DNA of 9,004 nt from NCBI GenBank assembly GCA_002499945.1, contig DKYP01000113.1, positions 17,081-26,084 of the forward strand, in the 5' to 3' direction. The stretch is from Lachnoclostridium sp. UBA7097 (GTDB lineage: Bacteria; Bacillota; Clostridia; Lachnospirales; Lachnospiraceae). This document shows, in pieces, positions 1 through 6,258 of the stretch (position 1 is the stretch's first letter; each line of letters opens with the position of its first letter). The notes under the pieces were generated by a model. The model was given only the letters and a program-made list of their open reading frames with translations, did not search any database and was not told where the DNA came from. A program made the translations under genes and the position numbers.

Positions 1-96
1 TTTTGAGTTTCCCCATTTTTTACTGTAAGTAACTTTTGTTAGTGGGCTGGCAATTCCAAAGTGTCCCATGAACAAGCCCGCTTTCGCTTGAAAAGC
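1..96 (-). other. Unidentified left-edge segment, possibly a mobile-element end
   Basis: The three forward frames here contain stops (for example TAA at 30-32 and TGA at 69-71 in the frame of the next gene), so the downstream surface-protein gene does not continue into this stretch. On the reverse strand one frame is open from 96 down to base 1 and runs off the edge. From an ATG at 69-67 it reads MGHFGIASPLTKVTYS and continues to the edge. I do not recognise a protein family in it. The short length, the abrupt change of coding frame and the T-rich left end would fit the terminal region of an insertion sequence, or a chimeric contig end. No complete terminal inverted repeat or target duplication can be seen within the window. 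This identification is a guess. Confidence 0.3.
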
Positions 97-134
97 CTAC
101 AGTTGATAATGTCAAGGAAAAAATTGGCTCTAAG

Positions 135-974
135 ATGTTAATTAAGATTGCCGTACCAGATGTAGAAGGGGTTTCTGTAAGGAAAGTAATAGTTACAAAG
201 GAAAGTATAGAAAGTGCAAAGGAAAGCAGCAAGAAGCTTGTTGTAAAAATCCAGAATGAGGACCCTTCAAAGTCTTATACAGTAACCATACCACAGGGCC
301 AGCTTAAGAAAATGGACCAGGAAATCAATGTATCTGTAAAGACAGGCAAGGTATCCGGCATGGGCAGCAGCAACAGGAAGAAAGTAAATAAGATTTTATC
401 TTCAAACAAGGTTGGTGAGGATAATTCTTATACTGTGGCAATCGCTTCCAATAATACAAAGGGCGGCATAAAGGTGACAACACCAGCAATGCTTCCGTCT
501 GCAAAAAAAGGTGATAAGGTTTATGCATATGCCTATAATAAAAAGACTGGAAAGCTTGAAGAAATTCCAAACAGCAAGAGAAGTGTTATTAAGAATGGCG
601 AGGTTGCCATTGAAGGCTTCAGTGGTAATACCTATGTTATTACAGATAAGGAATTAAGTGGTAAAAAAGTTGTTAAACTTCTTGACAAGACAAAAGTTTC
701 ACTTGGCAAGGCTTCTGTTAAAAAGGGAGGTAAAACCAAAGTAAAACTTGACCTTGGCACAGGGCTCGTTGCAAAGCCAAGTGTAAAGAGCAGCACATCT
801 TATGCAAAACAGGCAGCAGTTGTTACATATAAATCTTCTGACCCAAAGAAGGTTAAGGTATCAAAAGATGGTACAATTACTGCGAAAGGCAAAGGGAAAG
901 TAAAGATTACTGTAAAGATAAAATTAGCTGGCGGAAAGGTTAAGACAGTTAAGAAAAACGTAACTGTAAAATAA
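135..974 (+). CDS. C-terminal part of a Lys-rich surface protein with Big_2-like Ig domain, probably 5'-truncated
   Basis: This is probably the tail of an exported, wall-associated or adhesin-like protein; its ligand is unknown. The last ~90 residues (about 187-279 from the ATG at 135) match the pattern of a bacterial Ig-like group 2 domain: a KVSLGKASVKKGGK entry strand, then YKSSDPKKVKVSKDGTITAK and a final VKITVKIK-type strand. Residues 1-180 are beta-rich, end in a GNTYVIT segment and resemble modules of large Lachnospiraceae surface proteins, but I cannot name a family. The chain is very rich in Lys and has no LPXTG sorting signal or C-terminal TM helix. The ATG at 135 is only the first possible start. 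It has no Shine-Dalgarno sequence, and the frame is open and protein-like upstream (reading VDNVKEKIGSK) back to a TGA at 69-71, with no ATG, GTG or TTG between. The gene therefore seems to have lost its signal peptide and 5' part and may be a pseudogene. The coding call is firm; the function is weak. Confidence 0.7.
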   Translation: MLIKIAVPDVEGVSVRKVIVTKESIESAKESSKKLVVKIQNEDPSKSYTVTIPQGQLKKMDQEINVSVKTGKVSGMGSSNRKKVNKILSSNKVGEDNSYTVAIASNNTKGGIKVTTPAMLPSAKKGDKVYAYAYNKKTGKLEEIPNSKRSVIKNGEVAIEGFSGNTYVITDKELSGKKVVKLLDKTKVSLGKASVKKGGKTKVKLDLGTGLVAKPSVKSSTSYAKQAAVVTYKSSDPKKVKVSKDGTITAKGKGKVKITVKIKLAGGKVKTVKKNVTVK

Positions 975-1002
975 CAAAGTGAAAAATATTAACAAGTAAA
1001 GT

Positions 1003-1047
1003 AAAAAACCAGGATTCTGTATATTAATATGGAATCCTGGTTTTTTT
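1003..1047 (+). terminator. Strong rho-independent terminator
   Basis: An A-rich left arm ending in CCAGGATTC (1003-1017) pairs perfectly over 15 bp with GAATCCTGG plus the first Ts of the tract (1032-1046). The pairing can extend through two G-U and three A-U pairs to an ATTA tetraloop (1023-1026). Seven Ts at 1041-1047 follow. It lies about 30 bases after the stop of the surface-protein gene and isolates that gene from the chemoreceptor. Because the left arm begins with six As, it could also stop transcription coming from the right. Confidence 0.9.
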
Positions 1048-1109
1048 GTAACCTGATGGGATTGTGCTGGTGCAGGATGTGCAGCCGCAGGTAAAATTAT
1101 AGTGGATTA

Positions 1110-1137
1110 TTGAAAAAGCTATGGAATTTGTTATAAT
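1110..1137 (+). promoter_or_regulatory. SigmaA-type promoter of the chemoreceptor gene
   Basis: TTGAAA at 1110-1115 and a perfect TATAAT at 1132-1137 are separated by 16 bases, and lie 30 bases upstream of the chemoreceptor start. This is close to the housekeeping sigma-70/SigA consensus. I see no convincing flagellar sigma-28 box (TAAA-N15-GCCGATAA type), so the receptor may be expressed independently of the late flagellar regulon. Confidence 0.65.
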
Positions 1138-1167
1138 AAATATAACAAGTAAGACAGAGGGGAGAGG

Positions 1168-3162
1168 ATGCGTATAATGAAAGAACGGAGGACAAATAAA
1201 CCAAAGATTAAGACGAAACGCAGCATACGTTTTAAGATTATGGCTTTAACTACAATAATTGTGCTGGGTGTTATGCTTGTGTGTACTGCTATACTGCGTT
1301 ATTCCATGCAGAACCTTACAGAAACAATACTGGTTGATGTATTACAGCCTGCTGCCAGGCAGTCGGCACAGGCAGTTGAGTCTAATATACATCTTATGGC
1401 AGACAGGATTATGGGGATTGCGCAGGACAGTACACTGGCAAGAAAAAATATTTCTGCAAGACAGATGAAGGCGGTATTAAGGGATGCTGCCAATACATAT
1501 GAGTTTTATGGAATTGGTATTTATAATGCAGATGGCAGCATAGTGGCATCAGAAGGTGATGCTTTTGAAAGCATTAACGGGACAGAACTGTTATCACTTA
1601 TGAAAGAAACAGACAATATGGTTATTTCCGACCCTGTAATATCTGATAACTATATTGGAATCCCAATGGGCATGCCAATAAAGGCAGATGGGGAAACCGT
1701 TTCATATCTGGCAGGCATTTATAAATATGATATATTAAGTGATGTGTTAGGTTCAATACATATCGGGCAGACAGGCATGGCTATTATTATTAATGAAGAT
1801 GGAAAGATAGTAGGCCATCCTTATATGGATGTGGTACAGCAGGAACTTAATATATATGAACTTGACCAGGATGAAAGTGCGCATAATATATATGACAGGA
1901 TGGTTGCAAGGGAAACAGGTGCAGCACAGGGCATTGTAAACGGGCAGGATGCATATGTAAGTTACTGTCCTGTAAGAGGTACACAGTGGGCTTTTGCGGT
2001 AGAAGTACCAAAGGAAGATTATGCACATACAGCTAATATTGCAATATATAATACAATGGTTGGGACTACGGCTGCACTGGCATTTGCCCTGGCGGCGATA
2101 TGGGTTGTAACAACTGTGATTTCACGCCAGCTTAAAAAGGCTATTGTAAGGCTGCACTGGCTTTCAGAGGGCGATTTAAAGTCAGATATTGAAGTTAAAA
2201 AGTCAGGTGATGAAGTAGAAATACTTTCAGTTTCATTAAAGACAACAGTGGAGCATATTAATGGCTATATCACCGAAATACAGAGGGTACTTGAAAATAT
2301 TTCCAAAGGCAACCTTGATATTTCTACAGAGGGTGATTATAAAGGTGATTTTGTGGTAGTAGGAGAGTCGCTGGCACAGATTACCAGTTCATTAAATAAT
2401 ATAATGAAACAGATAAGCCATACATCACACCAGCTTGCAGATACAGCCCAGGACATGGAGGTGCAGGCAGGGGAACTCCACCAGGCAGCATATATACAGA
2501 CAAATGCAATGAACGGATTAAGTTCAGAAGTGGAAGTTATAAAGAATAATTTAGCCCAGGTAACAGAAAATACAAAACGTACACACCAGAGTGCTTATGA
2601 GATTGCAGAACAAATATCAGACAGCAATTTAAAGATGGATGGCCTTAAAGAAGCTATGGCAGCTATAGAGCAGAATGCCAAAGAGGTTAATAAAGTATCA
2701 CTTCTTGTTGAAGATATCTCCAGACAGACAAAGATACTGGCATTGAATGCTACAGTTGAAGCAGCAAGGGCTGGTGAAGCTGGTGCCGGGTTTGCGGTAG
2801 TTGCACAGGAAGTAAGGAAACTGGCGGAGGAAAGTGAAAAGGCTGCCCATGACACTGTAGGGCTTTTGTCACAGTCAGACGGGCTTATTACAAAAGGTGT
2901 GGAACTTACAAAAGAAGCTGCGGTGTCACTGGAGTTAATCAGCAGCAGTTCAGATGAAGTAACAGGTATTGCAAACCGCTTGTCAGAATCGGTTAATATA
3001 CAGGAGAAATCATTACATGAAATAACAGGCAAAATAAAAGAGGTTTCTTCAATTACAGAACAAAACCTGGATTCTGCCAGTAAAGCTGAAAGTGCAAGTG
3101 CCGGGTTAAAAGAAGAAGCTGGAAGACTCCATAAGCTTTTAAGCAAATTCCAGTTCCACTAA
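1168..3162 (+). CDS. Methyl-accepting chemotaxis protein with extracellular Cache-type sensor
   Basis: This is a transmembrane chemoreceptor that controls CheA/CheW signalling and so flagellar rotation; the ligand is unknown. A basic N-terminus precedes TM1 (about 24-43). An extracellular region (44-292) has the features of a dCache sensor: a long helix, then YGIGIYNADGSIVAS (114-128), then a second sheet with GQTGMAIIINEDGKIVGHP (200-218). TM2 is at about 293-318, followed by a HAMP domain (319-370) and a second HAMP-like segment (371-415) containing ISKGNLDISTEGDYKGDF. The long cytoplasmic coiled coil has the conserved hairpin tip near 515-556, with ILALNATVEAARAGE and GFAVVAQEVRKLAEES. There is no C-terminal NWETF-type CheR-docking pentapeptide. 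Two in-frame ATGs (1168 and 1177) follow the run AGAGGGGAGAGG (1156-1167): the first is 5 bases from AGAGGGG, the second 9 bases from GAGAGG. Either could be used, changing the length by only 3 residues. A SigA promoter precedes it, and it is probably co-transcribed with the FMN-binding lipoprotein 29 bases downstream. Confidence 0.95.
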   Translation: MRIMKERRTNKPKIKTKRSIRFKIMALTTIIVLGVMLVCTAILRYSMQNLTETILVDVLQPAARQSAQAVESNIHLMADRIMGIAQDSTLARKNISARQMKAVLRDAANTYEFYGIGIYNADGSIVASEGDAFESINGTELLSLMKETDNMVISDPVISDNYIGIPMGMPIKADGETVSYLAGIYKYDILSDVLGSIHIGQTGMAIIINEDGKIVGHPYMDVVQQELNIYELDQDESAHNIYDRMVARETGAAQGIVNGQDAYVSYCPVRGTQWAFAVEVPKEDYAHTANIAIYNTMVGTTAALAFALAAIWVVTTVISRQLKKAIVRLHWLSEGDLKSDIEVKKSGDEVEILSVSLKTTVEHINGYITEIQRVLENISKGNLDISTEGDYKGDFVVVGESLAQITSSLNNIMKQISHTSHQLADTAQDMEVQAGELHQAAYIQTNAMNGLSSEVEVIKNNLAQVTENTKRTHQSAYEIAEQISDSNLKMDGLKEAMAAIEQNAKEVNKVSLLVEDISRQTKILALNATVEAARAGEAGAGFAVVAQEVRKLAEESEKAAHDTVGLLSQSDGLITKGVELTKEAAVSLELISSSSDEVTGIANRLSESVNIQEKSLHEITGKIKEVSSITEQNLDSASKAESASAGLKEEAGRLHKLLSKFQFH

Positions 3163-3191
3163 GTTTTTTTAATAGAAAGGAGAGGCAGTAT

Positions 3192-3653
3192 ATGGGAAGG
3201 TTAAAAATATTATTAATATGTGCCGCCGCAGCATTTATTTTACCAGGATGTGCAGATAACAAGGAAACAGAAGCTTTGCAGGATGGTTCATATACAGCAC
3301 AGATGAAAGATTATTCCCATGGATGGCGGGAATATGTTACAATTGTTGTAAAGAATGGTGAGATTGTTTCTACAGAATTTAATGCAGAAAATGCAAGCGG
3401 GTTTGTTAAAAGCTGGGATAATGCATATATGCAGAATATGAATCCCGTTTCAGGGACATACCCTAATGAATACACACGCTATTATGCAGCACAGCTTACA
3501 GGCAAAAAAGAAGCGCCGGATATAGATTTATTAAGCGGTGCAACAGGTTCTGGTGATAACTTCCAGAGGCTTTCAGAAGCAGTTGTAAAGCAGGCAGTAA
3601 AAGGGGATTCATCAGTTGTATATGTTTCTGGCAGCAGTACCGGGCAGGAATAA
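3192..3653 (+). CDS. FMN-binding-domain lipoprotein
   Basis: This is a small membrane-anchored lipoprotein on the outer face of the cell that probably carries covalent FMN. A Lys/Arg start and hydrophobic stretch (3-16) end in a lipobox-like ILPGC with the lipidated Cys at residue 20; Pro at -2 is unusual but tolerable. The mature part starts with DGSYTAQMKDYSHGW, a pattern shared with the Tpp15-type 'major membrane immunogen' branch of FMN-binding proteins. It ends with DLLSGATGS (112-120). In this family ApbE transfers FMN from FAD to the last Thr of the SGAT motif, here Thr118. Such proteins act as electron carriers or redox partners in Rnf/Nqr-like and extracellular electron transfer systems. 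At 153 residues it is a single-domain form. The start has a good GAAAGGAG SD at 3175-3182. No terminator separates it from the upstream chemoreceptor, suggesting joint expression and perhaps a redox-sensing partnership. That partnership is inferred. Confidence 0.85.
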   Translation: MGRLKILLICAAAAFILPGCADNKETEALQDGSYTAQMKDYSHGWREYVTIVVKNGEIVSTEFNAENASGFVKSWDNAYMQNMNPVSGTYPNEYTRYYAAQLTGKKEAPDIDLLSGATGSGDNFQRLSEAVVKQAVKGDSSVVYVSGSSTGQE

Positions 3654-3659
3654 TAGGGA

Positions 3660-3688
3660 TTGCTTTTGTCTGCCAAATGTCATACAAT
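3660..3688 (+). promoter_or_regulatory. Probable SigmaA promoter of the phosphorylase gene
   Basis: TTGCTT (3660-3665) and TACAAT (3683-3688) are separated by 17 bases and sit 66 bases before the phosphorylase ATG. The stretch starts just after the lipoprotein stop codon. No clear terminator lies between the two genes, so read-through from the chemoreceptor transcript is also possible. A second AT-rich box, TATAAA at 3731-3736, is too close to the RBS at 3742-3746 to be likely. Confidence 0.5.
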
Positions 3689-3753
3689 AATAAAGGATGG
3701 TAAAAGGAATTATTATCCAGTATAAGCTATTATAAATTAATGGAGGTTTACTT

Positions 3754-5997
3754 ATGTACGAAAACGAAATTGAAAATATTGCATCAAAAGGAAGCAATAA
3801 AGAGATTTACTATGCCCTTCTGGAGTTTACAAAGGATGTGATGCAGAAGCGTGGCAGGATTGAAGGAAAGAAAAAGCTTTATTATATTTCTGCAGAATTC
3901 CTTATTGGCAAGCTTCTTTCAAATAACCTTATAAACTTAGGCATATATGATGATGTTGCTGCTGCTTTAAAGCGCCATGGCAAGAGCATGGCTGAAATAG
4001 AAGAAGCAGAGCCAGAACCATCACTTGGCAATGGCGGGCTTGGGCGTCTTGCAGCATGTTTCCTTGATTCTATTGCTACACTGGGGCTTGCAGGCGACGG
4101 TATAGGCCTTAATTACCATCTGGGGCTTTTTAAACAGGAGTTTAAGGACAATCTCCAGAAAGAAGTTAAAAACCCATGGATTGAGAAGAAAAACTGGCTG
4201 CGCAAGACAGATAAAAGCTATACTGTAATTTTTGGTGATTTGCGTGTGAAGTCTGTTATGTATGAAATTGATGTTACTGGGTATGATAATAAATGTAACA
4301 CACTGAAACTGTTTGATATTGAAACAATAGATGAAGATATAGTACAGGATGGAAGTATATATTTTGATAAAAATGATATAAGAAGAAACCTTACTTTATT
4401 CCTTTATCCTGATGACAGCGATTATAACGGGCAGCTTCTGCGTATTTACCAGCAGTATTTTATGGTAAGCAATGCAGCACAGTTAATTATTGACGAAGCT
4501 GTGGCTAAGGGAAGCAATCTTTATGATTTGCCGGATTATGCAGTTATACAGATTAATGACACACACCCTACAATGGTCATTCCTGAAATGGTAAGGCTTC
4601 TGCTTAAGAGAGGGATTGGAATGGATGATGCTATAAATATAGTATCTAAAATGTGCGCATATACAAACCATACAATTCTTGCAGAGGCACTTGAAAAATG
4701 GCCAATATGGTATCTTGAAAGGGTTGTGCCACATCTTATACCTGTAATTAAGATGTTAGATGTAAAGGTTAAAGAAAAGCACAGCGACCCGGCACTTGCA
4801 ATTATTGACAAGGAAAACCGTGTCCATATGGCACATATTGATATACACTATGGTTTCAGTGTAAATGGTGTTGCAGCACTCCACACAGATATATTAAAGA
4901 AAAGTGAACTTAAACCATTTTATGATATTTATCCAGCTAAGTTTAATAACAAAACTAACGGCATAACATTCAGGAGATGGCTTCTCCATTGTAACCATGG
5001 GCTTTCAGATTTTATTACATCAAAGATTGGTGATGGTTATAAGAAGAATGCAGATGAACTTGAAAAGCTTTTACAGTTTGCAAATGACAAATCTGTACTT
5101 GATACACTTCTTGATATTAAAGCAGCCAAAAAGAAAGAATTTAAAGAATATTTACTGGCAAATGAGGGCATTGAGATAGATGAAAATTCTATTTTTGATG
5201 TACAGGTTAAACGCCTGCATGAATATAAACGCCAGCAGATGAATGCGCTTTATATTATTTACAAATATATGGAGATAAAGGGCGGCAAAAAGCCAGAAAG
5301 GCCTGTTACAATGATTTTTGGCGCAAAGGCTGCACCTGCATATACAATAGCTAAGGATATTATACACCTTATATTATGTCTTTCAGAAATTATAAAGAAT
5401 GACCCTGAAGTGAGCCCATACCTTAAAGTAGTTATGCTTGAGAATTATAATGTTACTTATGCAGAAAAGGTTATTCCTGCTGCTGACATTTCAGAGCAGA
5501 TTTCACTTGCATCAAAAGAAGCAAGCGGCACAAGCAATATGAAGTTTATGCTGAATGGTGCTGTAACACTTGGCACTGATGACGGGGCTAATGTTGAGAT
5601 ACATGAATTTGTAGGTGATGATAATATTTATATATTTGGTGAGTCAAGTGAACAGGTTATAGAGCATTATAAAAACAGTGACTATTCACCTGAAAAGCTT
5701 TATGACAATGACAAAGAGATAGCAAAACTTGTTGATTTTATTATAAGCAAGGAACTTTTTGCAGTTGGCAACAAGAAGAGCCTTATAAGGCTTTATATGG
5801 AGATTGTAACAAAAGACTGGTTTATGGCACTTCTTGACCTTAAGGACTATATAAAAGTTAAAGAACAGGTGCTTTCTGATTATGAGGACAGGGAGAAATG
5901 GGCTGGCAAAATGCTCGTTAATATAGCAAAAGCTGGTTTCTTCTCATCAGACAGGACAATAGCACAATACAATGAAGATATATGGAAGTTAAATTAA
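3754..5997 (+). CDS. glgP: Alpha-glucan (glycogen/starch) phosphorylase
   Basis: It phosphorolyses alpha-1,4-glucans from the non-reducing end with Pi, releasing glucose-1-phosphate; it is a cytoplasmic PLP enzyme of family GT35. Family blocks are clear: LYYISAEFLIGKLL (42-55), PSLGNGGLGRLAACFLDS (89-106), NDTHPTMVIPEMVRLL (268-283), KTNGITFRRWL (400-410), FDVQVKRLHEYKRQQ (481-495) and GAKAAPAY (523-530). The PLP-binding Lys is residue 597 in SGTSNMKFMLNGA, followed by TLGTDDGANVE. At 747 residues it is shorter than E. coli GlgP/MalP (about 800-815). The first conserved block comes some 40 residues earlier than in muscle phosphorylase, so the regulatory N-terminal extension is absent; control by Ser phosphorylation is therefore not expected. 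The start has a strong GGAGG (3742-3746) 7 bases upstream. The next genes are a small overlapping membrane protein and a phosphofructokinase, which fits glycogen breakdown feeding glycolysis. Preference for glycogen, starch or maltodextrin cannot be read from the sequence. Confidence 0.95.
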   Translation: MYENEIENIASKGSNKEIYYALLEFTKDVMQKRGRIEGKKKLYYISAEFLIGKLLSNNLINLGIYDDVAAALKRHGKSMAEIEEAEPEPSLGNGGLGRLAACFLDSIATLGLAGDGIGLNYHLGLFKQEFKDNLQKEVKNPWIEKKNWLRKTDKSYTVIFGDLRVKSVMYEIDVTGYDNKCNTLKLFDIETIDEDIVQDGSIYFDKNDIRRNLTLFLYPDDSDYNGQLLRIYQQYFMVSNAAQLIIDEAVAKGSNLYDLPDYAVIQINDTHPTMVIPEMVRLLLKRGIGMDDAINIVSKMCAYTNHTILAEALEKWPIWYLERVVPHLIPVIKMLDVKVKEKHSDPALAIIDKENRVHMAHIDIHYGFSVNGVAALHTDILKKSELKPFYDIYPAKFNNKTNGITFRRWLLHCNHGLSDFITSKIGDGYKKNADELEKLLQFANDKSVLDTLLDIKAAKKKEFKEYLLANEGIEIDENSIFDVQVKRLHEYKRQQMNALYIIYKYMEIKGGKKPERPVTMIFGAKAAPAYTIAKDIIHLILCLSEIIKNDPEVSPYLKVVMLENYNVTYAEKVIPAADISEQISLASKEASGTSNMKFMLNGAVTLGTDDGANVEIHEFVGDDNIYIFGESSEQVIEHYKNSDYSPEKLYDNDKEIAKLVDFIISKELFAVGNKKSLIRLYMEIVTKDWFMALLDLKDYIKVKEQVLSDYEDREKWAGKMLVNIAKAGFFSSDRTIAQYNEDIWKLN

Positions 5998-6161
5998 TTA
6001 TTACATTACCCGTTATTATTATTGTGGCAGTTGTTGCTGCCACTGGTTATATAATATTGTCTAAAACAGCAGGCAGGAAATGGGGTTATACTGAAGAAAG
6101 GGAGAAAGAACTTGAAAATACTGATGCAGATAAGTTCTTTAAAAAGCACAAGAAATATTAA
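5982..6161 (+). CDS. Small single-TM membrane protein overlapping the phosphorylase 3' end
   Basis: This 59-residue frame starts at an ATG inside the last codons of the phosphorylase (16-base overlap, different frame) and ends with TAA at 6159-6161. Residues 4-26 form one strongly hydrophobic helix (LIITLPVIIIVAVVAATGY), followed by a charged cytoplasm-type tail with KTAGRKWGYTEEREKEL and a basic FFKKHKKY end. A clean membrane helix plus a polar, Lys/Glu-rich tail is unlikely to arise by chance in noncoding DNA. The SD is poor (GAAG at 5974-5977), so translation is probably coupled to the phosphorylase. No family is recognised; its role is unknown. It could be a membrane tether or a small accessory peptide, but nothing in the sequence says so. 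Confidence 0.65.
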   Translation: MEVKLIITLPVIIIVAVVAATGYIILSKTAGRKWGYTEEREKELENTDADKFFKKHKKY

Positions 6162-6192
6162 TTAAAAAATCTTCTGCCACATAGGCAGGGAT

Positions 6193-6198
6193 TATAAT
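6193..6198 (+). promoter_or_regulatory. Possible -10 box upstream of the phosphofructokinase gene
   Basis: A perfect TATAAT lies 60 bases before the phosphofructokinase ATG in the 97-base gap. The matching -35 position (6170-6175, TCTTCT) is poor and there is no TGn extension, so this promoter is weak or depends on an activator. An alternative, TTTACA (6208-6213) with TATTTT (6228-6233), has only a 14-base spacer. Read-through from the phosphorylase transcript is equally possible, because no T-tailed terminator is present. Confidence 0.3.
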
Positions 6199-6221
6199 AA
6201 AAACTGGTTTACATAATGTTA

Positions 6222-6243
6222 TGCAGGTATTTTAAGGCCTGCA
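6222..6243 (+). repeat. Short perfect inverted repeat before the phosphofructokinase RBS
   Basis: TGCAGG (6222-6227) and CCTGCA (6238-6243) form a perfect 6-bp inverted repeat around a 10-base AT-rich centre, ending 2 bases before the SD region. It could be an operator half-site pair or an mRNA hairpin next to the RBS. No T-run follows, so it is not a terminator. A second hairpin, CTGCC (6174-6178) with GGCAG (6184-6188), stands 34 bases upstream. The functional meaning is unproven. Confidence 0.35.
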
Positions 6244-6258
6244 GAAAGGCGGGGATTT

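Noticed and set aside
1066..1090. GCAGGATGTGCAG similar to a string near 3245-3255, as a possible repeat
   Set aside because: The match is about 10 bases, one copy is inside the lipoprotein signal region, and no flanking similarity exists. It is chance similarity.
2595..3146. Long reverse-strand open frame (183 codons) opposite the chemoreceptor signalling domain
   Set aside because: It is fully antisense to the conserved MCP domain, has a Ser/Ala-rich composition that mirrors the heptad codons, and lacks an RBS or family motif. It is a shadow frame.
6171..6190. CTGCC-GGCAG hairpin as a terminator after the small membrane protein
   Set aside because: The stem is 5 bp plus G-U pairs and is followed by GATTATAATAAAA rather than a T-run, so it is not a rho-independent terminator on the + strand.
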